Shown here piece by piece: positions 22,597 to 33,879 of a DNA stretch of 64,000 nt. Source of the stretch: Arion vulgaris (taxonomy: Eukaryota > Mollusca > Gastropoda > Stylommatophora > Arionidae); the NCBI GenBank assembly GCA_020796225.1, contig CM036756.1, positions 61,160,644 to 61,224,643 on the forward strand. Reading direction: 5' to 3'. The notes below the pieces were generated by a model. It was given only the letters and a program-made list of their open reading frames with translations. It did no database searches and was not told the DNA's origin. The translations under genes and the position numbers were made by a program. The number at the start of each line of letters is the position of its first letter. The first letter of the stretch is position 1.

Positions 22597-23235
22597 ACAA
22601 TAGTTCTCAATGTTCTGTGTGATGTGTACGGCGATTGCCGCAGTCATAATCAACTCGCAATACGACATCCTGCATCCATCTTCTCCTTGGTCTACCTCTC
22701 TTTCGTCTGGCCGGTATCATGCACTCCAGAATGATCTCCAGAATCACAATTGTTCGCCACATCTTGGTCGCTGGCTGTTTTCTTTATGGTCTCCCAGGAT
22801 AGTCGAGCACTCTTCAGTTCCTCAAGAAGACTTCGTCTTCAGGTCTGTTTAGAGTGTCTTCTTTTTTCGTCTTCCTTGTGTGCTCCACTCAAGTGCTTGT
22901 TTAGTGACACTCGACTATGTCTTCCGTAGGGTATGCCCGACCCATCGTTATTTTATCCTCTTGACCTTGGTCATCATGGATTCATGTCTGGTTCTTATCC
23001 ACAGATCTATGTTTGTAGCTCTATCATACCATCTCAGTCTGAGAATCCGGCGAAGACATTCGTTGACAAAGGTCTGAATCTTATTTGTAACTTGGGAACT
23101 CGCCACTTTCTGAACCATACAACAACCAGATTTCACATTTGAGCTGAATATATTGAGGTGTTTCGCCATTGTTACATAGTTTTTACTGCTGTCTGCCCTT
23201 ATATAGCTATGAAGCATTCAAAGAAGAAGAAGAAT
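22597..23235 (-). mobile_element. LINE 3' fragment
   Basis: The minus strand reads VTNKIQTFVNECLRRILRLR then WYDRATNIDLWIRTRHES at 22960-23210. The part to 22600 matches the LINE tails at 26780-27045 and 60030-60200. Stops break it. Confidence 0.75.
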
Positions 23236-23649
23236 ATTACCTACAAAATTAATGTCAACAGAAACTACCACCTTCACTTCAGTATGGAGAGAATAAAGAT
23301 CTAGAAGTGAGAGAGATCTGGATCAACAGACAACTGTCACAACGAGAAAAGTTACTAGACCTTGACTGACTTTCCCCGTCAAATTTGTTAAACAGACAAA
23401 GCAGAGCAGCTCACGCGAGGTATACTTTTCCAGCTCTGCTATGTCTCGTGTTGGTGTCTTTGGCAGATCACCGAAGCTTGTGTTGATTAATAGCAAAGGT
23501 GTTGACGACGGAAACAGCGGGATATAATGACGGTAAAGAAGCTAATCCTGTATCCTATAGTATCGTAGAAGCGTGAAGCATTGGAGACCCTTAGTTGTCA
23601 TTAGAATAGTAACCGGGTTTTTTTTTCTCTTCATTGATGGCGTGCGCTT

Positions 23650-23735
23650 TCTTAACTCTGCTTATCAAGCCGAGGGGAAATATAACAAAAATTTCTTAAC
23701 TCTGCTTATCAAGCCGAGGGAAATAAAACAAAAGA
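23650..23735. repeat. Short direct duplication
   Basis: CTTAACTCTGCTTATCAAGC and the following bases occur twice, about 46 bp apart. Confidence 0.8.
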
Positions 23736-23739
23736 GACC

Positions 23740-24290
23740 TTTCCTGGAACCGAGATGGAAAGATACAAACAGGAATGCCAGGAGAAATACATGGGGAAAG
23801 CAAGAGGAAACTTTATTGCATTGAGTAAGATGTGGAAGTCAAAGGAGATCAAAACAAACACAAAGCTGAGAATCTTTCAATCAAATGTGAAGTCAGTGCT
23901 GTTCTATGGCTCGGAGACATGGAAGACAACAAAATAAACCATCAGAAAACTACAGACCTTCAAAAATGTATGTTTACGTAGAATAGAAGGACTTAGGTGT
24001 TATGATAAGATTACAAACGAGGAACTCTGAGAAAGAATTCAGCAGATACCAGTGAAGAAATAACCAAGGAAGAAACGTTGGCGATGGATAGAACATACAT
24101 TGAGAAGACTGACCGGAAGCATTGCAAGACATGCACTGTTTTGGAACCCGTAGGGAAAGGGGAGTAGAGGAATGTCTAGACTTGGAGAAGAGAGCTGGAG
24201 GCTGATATTAAAAGGATAAGTAAAACATGGAAAGAACTGGAAGGGATAGCAGGAGGAGGAAGAAGTTTGTTGAAGGCATGTGCTCCGTTG
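23740..24290 (+). mobile_element. LINE RT C-terminal fragment
   Basis: It encodes CQEKYMGKARGNFIALSKMW, TKLRIFQSNVKSVLFYGSET, WKTTK, then CLRRIEGLRCYDKITNEEL, RWIEHTLRRLTGS and TWRRELEADIKRISKTWKEL. Several stops make it dead. Related copies lie at 22960, 30441 and 61640. Confidence 0.85.
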
Positions 24291-24302
24291 TGAGTTGAAA
24301 GG

Positions 24303-24395
24303 TCACCATATAGATGAGACTGCAGTAAAACTATATAGAATGGCGAAACACGTAATAACAAAGTACCGTAGTTTTACAAATTACAAAAACAATGA
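24303..24395 (+). mobile_element. Foldback-family fragment
   Basis: Shares ATAGATGAGACTGCAGTAAA, TGGCGAAACACGTAAT and GTTTTACAAATTACAAAAAC with 24533-24785 and 57731-57980. Confidence 0.6.
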
Positions 24396-24532
24396 GTTGA
24401 AAGAGGAAGTAGAAGAAATACATGGAAAAGAAATTTGGAGGCAAAGATTAACGATATACGGAAGTGTTGGATGTATCTGCAAGAGATATCTAAAGATAAG
24501 ATTTGACAAGAGTTGGTTAAATAATCACAATA

Positions 24533-24785
24533 TAGACGAGACTGCAGTAAAACTATTTCATTGGCAAAACATGTAATCACAAAGTACTGTAGTTTTACAA
24601 ATTACAAAAACAATGACAAAATACAGCAACGTTTCGACCAATAAGGCCTTTATCAAGCAAACAAACAACAGGAGTAACGAATTTTAAAAAACAAAAACAT
24701 ATGGACGACTATATACAAACGTTTCTAATGAAAATCTGAGAATAAAAACGAATAACGAAATAAATATAACCAAAAAAAAACACAC
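24533..24785 (+). mobile_element. Foldback-family left part
   Basis: It matches 57731-57980 in order, including TACAGCAACGTTTCGACCAA, CATATGGACGAC and AATAACGAAATAAAT. The inverted right arm of the other copy is absent here. Confidence 0.7.
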
Positions 24786-24850
24786 CTAAGAGTTGGTTGA
24801 GAGTCTTTGCTCCAACCGGGATTTAAAGGGCACAAGAGGAAGAAGAGAAG
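24786..24850 (+). mobile_element. LINE tail fragment
   Basis: It reads WLRVFAPTGI, a LINE C-terminal end resembling that at 61880-61930. Confidence 0.45.
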
Positions 24851-25074
24851 AGAAATACAAAGTGTATTCACAACTTTCATAGTTGCAATACATCTCTGTT
24901 TATCCTGTAGAATATATCCTTTTTCCCACAACACATCAACGATTGTATACATTTTTTTTTTAATATGAACACTAACACATACACTGACTTAGGTCGCCCA
25001 AATTTTACCCAATTATATGGGTGTTGTTTCAGTTAAACAATGTGTGCATAAGGGAATACGAATGACTCAAACTA

Positions 25075-25205
25075 TTTCTAATTATTTCTAACAGAAGTTA
25101 GATCATCTTTTGTTCCATTTCTAATTATTTCTTACAGACGTTAGATCATCTTTTGTTCCATTTCTAATTATTTCTAACAGACGTTAGATCATCTTTTGTT
25201 TCATT
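25075..25205. repeat. Three-copy 60-bp-scale direct repeat
   Basis: CTAATTATTTCTAACAGACG then TTAGATCATCTTTTGTTCCA repeats three times with few changes. Confidence 0.85.
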
Positions 25206-25574
25206 TCCTTCTCCTGACTATTTCTATGAAATCTATCACCTGCGTTATACAGCGCACGAAGACTGTCAGCAGTCGATCGTTCAGAACTGTGCAACTATTT
25301 TTTTAAGAACTGAAAATAAACATGGTGAACATTTGCTTCTATCATGTTATTCACTTCCCTTCAAGAGCTGAGACTTTTGAAGAAATCAATTCTGTAAGGT
25401 GAATAGTTTCGTTCATGAATCTTTGACGTTTTCACATTTCCAAAACGTCTTTACAACAGGAAGGGATAAAAGAACAGGTGAATTCTGTCACTCTCAGGCA
25501 GTTTCTGTTAGCATGTGCCAGGTTGAGAATTTGATCCAGGTCTCTGAACGCACGTGCAGCAAAAAAAAAATGTG

Positions 25575-26035
25575 TACGTGTAGGGTAGCTGGATAGTGAC
25601 GCATTTGTTAAGTAAGTGTAGGGTAGCTGGATAGTGACGCATTTGTTAAGTAAGTGTAGGGTAGCTGGATAGTGACGCATTTGTTAAGTAAGTGTATTGT
25701 AGCTGGATAGTGTCGCATTTGTTAAGTAAGTGTAGGGTAGCTGGATAGTGACGCATTTGTTAAGTAAGTGTAGGGTTGCTGGATAGTGACGCATTTGTTA
25801 GGTAAGTGTAGGGTTGCTGGATAGTGACGCATTTGTTAAGTATGTGTAGGGTAGCTGGATAGTGACGCATTTGTTAGGTAAGTGTAAGGTTGCTGGATAG
25901 TGACACATTTGTTAGGTAAGTGTAAGGTTGCTGGATAGTGAAGCATTTGTTAGGTAAGTGTAAGGTTGCTGGATAGTGAAGCATTTGTTAGGTAAGTGTA
26001 AGGTTGCTGGATAGTGACACATTTGTGAATAAAGT
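25575..26035. repeat. 38-bp minisatellite, about 12 copies
   Basis: The unit is GTGTAGGGTAGCTGGATAGT followed by GACGCATTTGTTAAGTAA. Later copies change GGGTAGC to AGGTTGC and TTAAGTAA to TTAGGTAA, a sequence gradient along the array. Confidence 0.95.
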
Positions 26036-26109
26036 GTAAGCAGACACGTGAATGTATCCTGCAACTTGCACTTCTTTAGGTTCTTTTTTTTAAGTCATTT
26101 AATTAGTAT

Positions 26110-26480
26110 AATGGAGTCACGACTATTTGGAGTCACTGCTATATGGTCACCATTATATAAACTCTCCACTATATGGAGTCACTACTATATGGAGTCACTA
26201 CTATATGGAGTCACTACTATATGGAGTCACTACTATATGGAGTCACTACTATATGGAGTCACTACTATATGGAGTCACTACTATATGGAGTCACTACTAT
26301 ATGGAGTCACTACTATATGGAGTCACTACTATATGGAGTCACTACTATATGGAGTCACTACTATATGGAGTCACTACTATATGGAGTCACTACTATATGG
26401 AGTCACTACTATATGAAACCACCACAATATGAAGTCACCACTGTATGAAGTCCCCATTATATTAACCCACCACTATGTGA
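26110..26480. repeat. 16-bp minisatellite
   Basis: The unit ATGGAGTCACTACTAT repeats about 17 times with diverged ends. Because 16 is not a multiple of 3, all three frames stay open, so the open frames here carry no coding information. Confidence 0.95.
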
Positions 26481-26494
26481 AGCAACCACTTTAT

Positions 26495-26640
26495 GGAGCC
26501 CATCACGATGTGAAGCCGGTTCATTGCACCGGGTTTAACCTATATAGCTCAGTCCTTCTCCACAGAAGTGATAAGCCAACTATCAATAGTATTACACAAA
26601 GCACAAACTCCGTATCTCCTGCAACAATATAGAGGTAAAA
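26495..26640 (-). mobile_element. SINE family F, 3' fragment
   Basis: Shares CATTGCACCGGGTTTAACC, the CTCCACAGAAGTGATAAGCC-like block and GCACAAACTCCGTA with the other family-F copies. Confidence 0.65.
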
Positions 26641-26779
26641 ACTTACATATATCAGTATTGGTTCTATACAACACTAGTTTCAACTGCATAAACTAATGTT
26701 GTTGTTATCTTTAACTAGCATTTTTATTTCTGAATTCTAAATAAAAGCGACAAATCTTATCTTTTTTAAATAATATAAT

Positions 26780-27045
26780 TTTAAAAGTATGCCATGATGG
26801 CGGTGTGTTGGGCATACCCTGCAGAGAACACTATCGAATGTCACTAGACAAGCGTTCGAGTAGAGCCAGTAAGGAGTGAGGAGAGAGGGACATCCTAGAC
26901 AGATCTGGAGACGAAGAGTTCTTGAGGAGCTGAGGGATGCTGGACAGTCCTTGGAAGCCTTAGAGAGAACGATCAGATACCGAGTAAAGTGACGGGAAAC
27001 TGTTGAGATCCTTTGCTCCACGAGGAGCGGAAAAGAATTGGTAAG
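26780..27045 (+). mobile_element. LINE 3' tail
   Basis: It reads VRREGHPRQIWRRRVLEELR then DAGQSLEALERTIRYRVK, and ends GAGATCCTTTGCTCCACGAG. The same tail is at 22597-22860 and 60030-60200. Confidence 0.75.
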
Positions 27046-27109
27046 TAAAAAGTGTTTTTCACAAATACTTGCTTTCATATGATATTTTGTATTTTCTTAT
27101 TTCCGAAAG

Positions 27110-27312
27110 TCCTATCCATCGTGTTCGCAGCGCTTTGGATGACGGGTGACAAGTTCCCTGTGAGTGCGGGTTCAATCCCGCTTGCTGGTAGAAAAGTCAC
27201 AGGTTCTCCAGATTTACGGTGTTCGTGGCGCCGAACCGAAGGGTTACGATGTCCATGACACTGAGCCGAAGAGCTTAAAGCTTAAGTGCTTCTGGATCGG
27301 GGAGGAAAAAAA
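27110..27312 (+). mobile_element. SINE family E
   Basis: Head GTGTTCGCAGCGCTTTGGAT, B-box-like GGGTTCAATCCCGC, body GTTCGTGGCGCCGAACCGAA, tail GGGAGGAAAAAAA. The first bases of the head are eroded. Confidence 0.87.
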
Positions 27313-27354
27313 TTAACCTAATATTTGATCTTATCTAGCACTAAATTCGTGAGA

Positions 27355-27595
27355 AAATACCACACATATTTATATATAATCTCCCGCCCGTACATTTAAT
27401 GACGTACCACACATATTTATATATAATCTCCCGCCCGTACATTTAATGACGTACCACACATATTTATATATAATCTCCCGCCCGTACATTTAATGACGTA
27501 CCACACATATTTATATATAATCTCCCGCCCGTACATTTAATGACGTACCACACATATTTATATATAATCTCCCGCCCGTACATTTAATGACGTTT
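27355..27595. repeat. 47-bp minisatellite, about 5 copies
   Basis: The unit is TACCACACATATTTATATAT followed by AATCTCCCGCCCGTACATTT and AATGACG. Copies are almost identical, so the expansion is recent. Confidence 0.95.
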
Positions 27596-27725
27596 AAATG
27601 TGACTTCATTGCCCTTGGTTTCCACATATGGCTTGTTCCCTCTCCACAGAAATTCCAGCCCATCCTTCAAGAGTGTTGCACAGAGCACGAACTCTGAAAA
27701 CAATCCTAGAGAATATGTATGTATG
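27596..27725 (-). mobile_element. SINE family F fragment
   Basis: TGACTTCATTGCCC, CTCTCCACAGAAATTCCAG and TTGCACAGAGCACGAACTCT match family F in order; the head is missing. Confidence 0.6.
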
Positions 27726-27755
27726 TTGTTGTTTCGTCTCATATATATATATATC

Positions 27756-27923
27756 ATCATCAAGGTGCGTATCCTTTATAGGATGTTGCTCTTTTTGCAG
27801 CGCATCTGAAATTCACTCTGTCTCTAGCCAGTTCACCCATTTCGTCGATGGTCATATTCATGGTTTCTTTAATATCTTGTAGCCATCTTCTTCTTTGTAT
27901 GCCTCTGCGTCCTGAAACCCTGC

Positions 27924-27925
<2 letters not shown>
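27756..27925 (-). mobile_element. LINE C-terminal fragment
   Basis: It is closely similar to 1-225 (TATCCTTTATAGGATGTTGC, GTCGATGGTCATATTCATGG). Confidence 0.75.

Positions 27926-27999
<74 letters not shown>
27926..27999. repeat. (AT)n microsatellite, 37 units
   Basis: A pure AT dinucleotide run. The open frames through it are artefacts. Confidence 0.99.
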
Positions 28000-28001
<2 letters not shown>

Positions 28002-28329
28002 AGCACAAAACAGCTTATCGCATGTGTTTGTGCAAACACTGTTCGATTGAATCTGACCTGATTATTCTGTGTTCTATAGTCGAGGCTGTTTATAAAAGGC
28101 ACGACTTGGTGAAGCTATTTTTTTGGAAAGCTAGCTAGTTGTGTTATTAAAACCGCTCGTCTGTATGGCTTACCCAATGGATGCCGTAAGAAAAAAAGGT
28201 TTGTGATTCTAATCATGTCTTTGGTAATTTGCTTTTTCGGGAAATCCCCTAATACGTGTTCACTGTTTACTTATCGATAACAATCCTATGGACAAATTCA
28301 TTAGTATACCAAGCAACGTGGTTCGGATT

Positions 28330-28400
28330 TTAACATCAGACTTTCACCCTGCAAGGCAAATAACTTAACCACTTTGCTACAGGGGACTCACAACCTTCCC
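28330..28400 (-). mobile_element. SINE family F head fragment
   Basis: The complement reads as the family-F tRNA-like head (complement of TAACTTAACCACTTTGCTAC next to CTTTCACCCTGCAAGGC). The body is missing. Confidence 0.5.
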
Positions 28401-28508
28401 CATCACATATATAATGATGTCGTCCATCACGGGTGATGATGACCACACAAATTTTTATCCAAGGGAATGTAGTTGCGTTATTTTTGTCTGTGTGTGCGTA
28501 GATGACTA

Positions 28509-29388
28509 GTCCGTTCAACTTGTCATGCCCACAGATAAAAATGTGTATCTTTGTAACCATTTGATGAAATAACTTGAAAACTTGCATGTGAATTACACAT
28601 GTTCCGACGCTACAAAATATTTTTTGTCATTCAAACAATCATACCATCTAGAAGTTTCCTTCTTTGTGCTATATATTTAACGCCTTTGTTGGCATGGTTG
28701 AAGAAAACTCATGTTTACAGCAATTTAATACATTGATGACAAAAATAGCAACATTCAGGGCGAAATTCACGGTTTTTGAAAAGTTCTTGCATTTTTCGGT
28801 CACCATAACTACTCGGGCTTGAACTTGGTAAAGAATTGACGTCATTAGTGCGAGACGGACATTTAGTTAAAGACGTATATCGAAATTAGTGTAAAGTTAT
28901 TTTGTAATATTGTTGACTTCTATATTGTTGACAGTCATTGATTTAACATACATAATGAGTTTGAAGTGCAAATTTATTACAATGCAAAAAGTGTCAGTAA
29001 TGTTATACGCGCATTTCCGACATTATTTTTTTTTAAAAACAATAATACAACTATGTCTACATTTCTTGTTTATTTCATGACACCATTGCAGTATCAACAT
29101 TGGTCCCATGTATGAGCTGGGATAATACGCCTTTGAAAGAGACTTGACATCAAATGTCATATGTGTGCGTTTACTGTAAAACTAAAATGCTGTATCAGAC
29201 TTGCCAAATATGCCGCCAACATCAAAGGAAACCGTTATATTACAAAATCCAGGTTTCCTATAGCAATTTCTTCCATCAGACATTTGCGTCGGTATAATTC
29301 TAAGGTTGGGTGCAAAGTTTCGCTACTGTGGAATAGATGGTTTTGCTACAATTCGCATTGGACTGTGGGCATGAGTTGTTGAACGGAC
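28509..29388. mobile_element. 880-bp TIR element with TA target
   Basis: The left end GTCCGTTCAACTTGTCATGC and the inverted right end GTCCGTTCAACAACTCATGC continue into CCACAG and looser matches. TA dinucleotides flank both ends (28507-28508 and 29389-29390). The interior has no long open frame, so it is non-autonomous. The TA flanks favour Tc1/mariner-like mobilisation. Confidence 0.65.
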
Positions 29389-29639
29389 TATAGTGAGCCC
29401 GATATGGGCTTGAAATGTTCTTGTAGCACATATATAATAACCTGACTATGACTGCAGCTTGAGCTCCTTTCATTTAAAATAATAGATTTCTCTTACTGTA
29501 TACTACAAAAATAAAAACCATCAGAAAGTATATATGGCTCAATTTCTATTTAATATTATCGTCGAATTGAACTCATTTCAAATAGTTGCCAGTGTCAAAC
29601 GTGTGCTATGTTTCACCACTATTATCTACTATCTTCTTC

Positions 29640-29900
29640 ATTCTTTTCTCATATCTGTTATTGCCTCACATCGTCAGGATAAGATGAGATCTCTAGAATG
29701 GGCTTTTGTGTGCGCTTCATAAGTAGTGTTATTTACCGGCTGTTATTTGTGACATCCACCTTTTGTGTGGACGGCCTTTTACTTGGTATCCACTGTATCG
29801 GAGTAACATTGCTCTTTGATGTGCACTGTCTGTTAGTAATCTGCTTTGTGGTCAAACCATTTAATTTGTTGTTTCTTGATGAAGCTCAGTACTGATGTTA
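29640..29900 (-). mobile_element. LINE C-terminal fragment
   Basis: The minus strand encodes SVLSFIKKQQIKWFDHK and a diverged tail; it corresponds to 1360-1600. Confidence 0.6.
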
Positions 29901-30384
29901 TTAATTATAATTTCACTAAATTTATTATTTTGAAAACTGTTTCCTTTTCAGTAGATGCAACATCAACAGTTTCGTTCCAATTCAAAACGTTACTGAACTT
30001 TCGGTTCGTCATGTATAAAATAATGTACATCCCTTCGTTGATTTAAACAAGTTCGGTATAAATCAACAATGTCTGGCAATTTACCAGTGGATGAAAGTGT
30101 GTTACCGTCACGGAGTCATCAAACGCTGCGAATTAGTTGCACTCCAGAGAATCTCCTCCAGCCCGATGTAACATTTGTCAATTATCTCTCTGTGGTCACC
30201 ATTCCTATAATCATATTATTTATGGATAATATTTCAATGCAAATGTTTGTGGCCTGTAATTAGCTTCTGTGCAAATGGTTACATACACTTGTTGTTGCTA
30301 TTAACAGTTTGATTATATCCTCAAGTTGTTTAGCTTGTATAGTTCAAAATTGAAAATGCAATGTTTTAAAATATAGTCCTCGTT
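29901..30384. other. Unassigned stretch
   Basis: No recognised gene or repeat; an open frame at 30069-30263 has no motif. Confidence 0.35.
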
Positions 30385-30725
30385 TTCTCGCTCGTAATCT
30401 TATCATACCATCTCAGTCCCTATTCTACTATCCATTTACGAATGTCTAAGCAGATTATCAGTGACAAAAGAGCGAAGGAAGAGATGCTGGCGATGGATAG
30501 GACACACATTGAGATGGCCGATCGGAATCATTGCAAAACAGACACTGTTTTGGAACCCTCAAGGAAAGAGGAGTAAGTGAAGATCTAGAAATACATGGAG
30601 AAGAGAGGTTTAGACTGATATTAAAAGGATAGGAATGACGTGGAAAGAATTGAGATGGCAAGAGAGAAGAAGGGATGAAAGAAGTTTATTGAAGATCTGT
30701 GCTACTTTAGAAGATGAAATGTAAA
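30385..30725 (+). mobile_element. LINE 3' end with inverted 5' segment
   Basis: 30441-30720 reads forward (TKERRKRCWRWIGHTLRWP, IIAKQTLFWNPQGK). 30385-30440 is the preceding LINE segment in reverse (complement reads LRWYDKIT-like text). The order is what twin-priming inversion during LINE insertion produces. Confidence 0.7.
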
Positions 30726-30789
30726 GAAGAAAGAAGTACTAGCTTTGCAGCTAACATATTTGTCTTTATATTTATATATACATAACATG

Positions 30790-30826
30790 AGTTTATATAT
30801 ATATATATATATTTATATATTTGATG
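30790..30826. repeat. (TA)n-rich microsatellite
   Basis: ATATATAT run with a TTTATATATT interruption. Confidence 0.9.
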
Positions 30827-31257
30827 GATACCTATTAGTCTCGAGAAACAAGGGTGAGATTTTATTTCTGCTTTCTCCGTTCACGTTTTATGTGAGCAGT
30901 TGAACTTGTTTGTGTCTCTCTTCACCAGTTCTCAGACTGGTTTTCAAAGCCTGTTTTCATGTGGATCTATCCCTGACAAGCTCTTCACAGTTTTATGTAC
31001 TGGGGTAAAGTACCTTGAAGTCACGCTTGCATACGTTCTGATAGCAAAGGAAGTGTCGCCACACCATGCTTTTGTCAGAAGTCAGTTCCATCTGTAGAAT
31101 ATCGTTGGAATCGGCCGTCATCCATCTGGATCAAGTGACCAACCAATCTTCGACACGGCATTCGCAGATAAGAATAACTATACTAGGAACTCCAGCAAAT
31201 TACAATAATGTATTGTATGCTACTCTGTAACTACCTGAGATCTTGAGCCTAAAGTAT
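30827..31257. other. Unassigned stretch
   Basis: No recognised element. Confidence 0.35.
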
Positions 31258-31500
31258 CTAAAGCCGAAGGATTGACTTCATTGCACCGGGTTTTACCTCA
31301 TATGGCTCGGTTCCTATTCGCAGAAATGACACGCCATCTGCCGAGAGTATTGACGAACTCCTTAGCTCTGGCAAAAATCCCAGGGGTATCTGGAAAAAAT
31401 GCACTCGTGAAGAAAAAGGCGTAGTCCAGATTCGAGCCCATGACCTTTGAGACGCAAGGCAAGGATTTAACCACTTAGTCACAGAGACCCCCCGGAGTAT
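31258..31500 (-). mobile_element. SINE family F, nearly full length
   Basis: Starts GCCGAAGGATTGACTTCATT, has TTGCACCGGGTTTTACC, and ends with the tRNA-like head complement GATTTAACCACTTAGTCACA. Confidence 0.88.
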
Positions 31501-31904
31501 ACGCCTTTTAGCTACAGAGATCTTGAGTATACTTCTCAAGCAGTGAATGTGGAATGTACTCATTCTTTTTCATGTAACGTGTGCATGGACCAAGATTCGC
31601 AGACATAAAGAACAGGACACAGCAATCTTGGTGCTGATGGTCAGCATGCTATTTTACCACATTCTCTGCGATAGCCTGGCCACAGTTGTTGATACCATAC
31701 CGACTCTTCTGTGCAGTTCCGCATCTAGTGAGAAGTCGTCGGTAATTGCTTCGTCGAGATTAACAAAGTGATTTACGACACCTATTCGTAGTCACTGGTG
31801 TGTACGTAAGGGAGTTTCGGCAACCCTGTACCCTTACAGTGATGTTCTTACAACTGATTGTTATATATTATTTCTAGAATTTTCAGATATAAAATCTAAG
31901 CGAG
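31501..31904. other. Unassigned stretch
   Basis: No gene or repeat recognised. Open frame 31547-31771 lacks any recognisable motif. Confidence 0.35.
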
Positions 31905-32065
31905 TTTGAACTAAACCCTTACCTCTGAAGTCGGAGGAGGCATGCAGGGGAAACTGATAATCAAAAAAGCAGGCCTTCATGCACGCATCAGTCGGAAGTG
32001 CCATATCAGGCGCCATGACTACGCCTGAATTCACAGAGAGCGAACGAAGAAAAAGAAGAACTAAG
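31905..32065 (+). mobile_element. SINE family D, 3' part
   Basis: CTCTGAAGTCGGAGGAGGCA, AGGCCTTCATGCACGCATCA, CATGACTACGCCTGAATTCA and a GAAAAAGAAGAAC end. The tRNA-like head is missing. Confidence 0.75.
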
Positions 32066-32460
32066 TCCATCATGTCCAGGATTATCTTTAATTTTATTAT
32101 TTATCAATAATGAATTCCGTTGCTGCAGACTTTTATATTTGACCACTGCATTATTCCCTACTCTTTGTGTGTGTCTTTGCTTAAAGACATTGTCAATGTT
32201 GATACAGACATCATCAATTTAATTCTCGCACCTCCTTTCAAGACTCTTCTGAAAGCTTTTTCGGAAAATTTAAAGCAAACAATCTGGATCTAATTTTACA
32301 CACGGGAAAAATGTGTAGACAGCAGATGGGAATTTTGTTCAGTGAGATCGATGAAATGAACGACTTTTTGATTTCAATGAACGTCAACTTTGTCGAACTT
32401 AATACCACTTTTTGATTTTATGATTTATACAGAAGTCACTTTTATTTCGTTTTTGTTGAT

Positions 32461-32680
32461 TTGCTTGTTCGCATTCGTTCTTATCAACCAAGTCCATCAC
32501 CTTCTGTCTGTCTTTTCTTTTTTCCCCCAACGTTTTTAGAAATCGACTTGTGTACTTCTATTGTTTTTGTTTGTTTGCTTGTTCGCATTCGTTCTTAGCA
32601 ACCAAGTTCATCACCTTCTGTCTGTCTTTTTCTTTTTCCTCCAACGTTTTCAGACATCGACTTGTGTACTTCTAAGGCAG
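32461..32680. repeat. 114-bp tandem duplication
   Basis: GTTCGCATTCGTTCTTATCA through ATCGACTTGTGTACTTCTA occurs twice at a spacing of 114 bp with a few changes. Confidence 0.85.
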
Positions 32681-32814
32681 TTAGTGATCAGCCGGTGTCC
32701 ATATACATCTTCTGTAATCAGAGTGGCCTACGTCGATAAAGTAGGTACGTTGCCCCCCCGGTTAGTTCCCAACGACATGAAGGACGGGCACATCAAACTT
32801 TAGAATAAAGTGCG

Positions 32815-33068
32815 CCGTGTGACGCCGGGTCCGCAAGAGAAGCAAAGAATAGTACCGCTGCAGCCCACAAGACATGTGGTAAGAGGCGACTGATGTAGGA
32901 CCTAAGGAAGCTACCCTAGTAAATAAAAATAATCGGGGAAATCGGGTGTGCTGACCTACTTGTATGCGCATAACTGACACAACGTACAACCGCTCTTAGG
33001 CTCAGATCACATACAAATCACACAGAGTGGTTAATAAGTGGTCGGTATGAAGCGTTCGAAGAAGAAGA
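32815..33068 (+). mobile_element. SINE family B
   Basis: Forward copy with CGGGTCCGCAAGAGAAGC, TAAGAGGCGACTGATGTAGG, GCTGACCTACTTGTATGCGC and the tail CGTTCGAAGAAGAAGAA. Confidence 0.88.
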
Positions 33069-33071
33069 AAA

Positions 33072-33318
33072 ATAAATTGAATACATTATTACCCACTATA
33101 ATACATTATTACCCACTATAATACATATTACCCACTATAATACATATTACCCACTATAATACATATTACCCACTATAATACATATTACCCACTATAATAC
33201 ATATTACCCACTATAATACATATTACCCACTATAATACATATTACCCACTATAATACATATTACCCACTATAATACATATTACCCACTATAATACATATT
33301 ACCCACTATAATACATAT
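33072..33318. repeat. 19-bp minisatellite, about 13 copies
   Basis: TACCCACTATAATACATAT repeats almost without variation. Confidence 0.96.
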
Positions 33319-33394
33319 TTGTGCAGACGATTAACTGTAAGATTTCAAACGGAAGGATGTCACTCTAAAGAACCACGTCTGAAGTTATACTGAA

Positions 33395-33806
33395 GCGTAG
33401 TATTACACAAGATAGTATTACATAAGATAGTATTACATAAGATAGTATTACACAAGATAGTATTACATAAGATAGTATTACATAAGAGAGTATTACATAA
33501 GATAGTATTACATAAGATAGTATTACATAAGATAGTATTACATAAGATAGTATTACATAAGATGGTATTACATAAGATAGTATTACATAAGATATTATTA
33601 CATAAGATATTATTACATAAGATAGTATTACATAAGATAGTATTACATAAGATAGTATTACATAAGATAGTATTACATAAGATGGTATTACATAAGATAT
33701 TATTACATAAGATAGTATTACATAAGATAGTATTACATAAGATAGTATTACATAAGATAGTATTACATAAGATAGTATTACATAAGATAGTATTACATAA
33801 GATAGG
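33395..33806. repeat. 15-bp minisatellite, about 27 copies
   Basis: The unit is GATAGTATTACATAA with scattered variants (GATGG, GATAT, GAGAG). A multiple of three and stop-free, it keeps long frames open on both strands (ILSYV on the minus, LHKIV on the plus). Not a gene. Confidence 0.97.
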
Positions 33807-33879
33807 TCGTCAGAACTGACTCGTATCAGTTTGCCATAGTAAATAAAACACATTTTGGTTTCCCGTGGATATTGAAAAC

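Noticed and set aside
26048..26448. Three overlapping open frames
   Set aside because: The 16-bp unit lacks stops in all frames, so all three stay open.
27848..28138. Frame with Ile-Tyr repeats
   Set aside because: It is the (AT)37 microsatellite translated.
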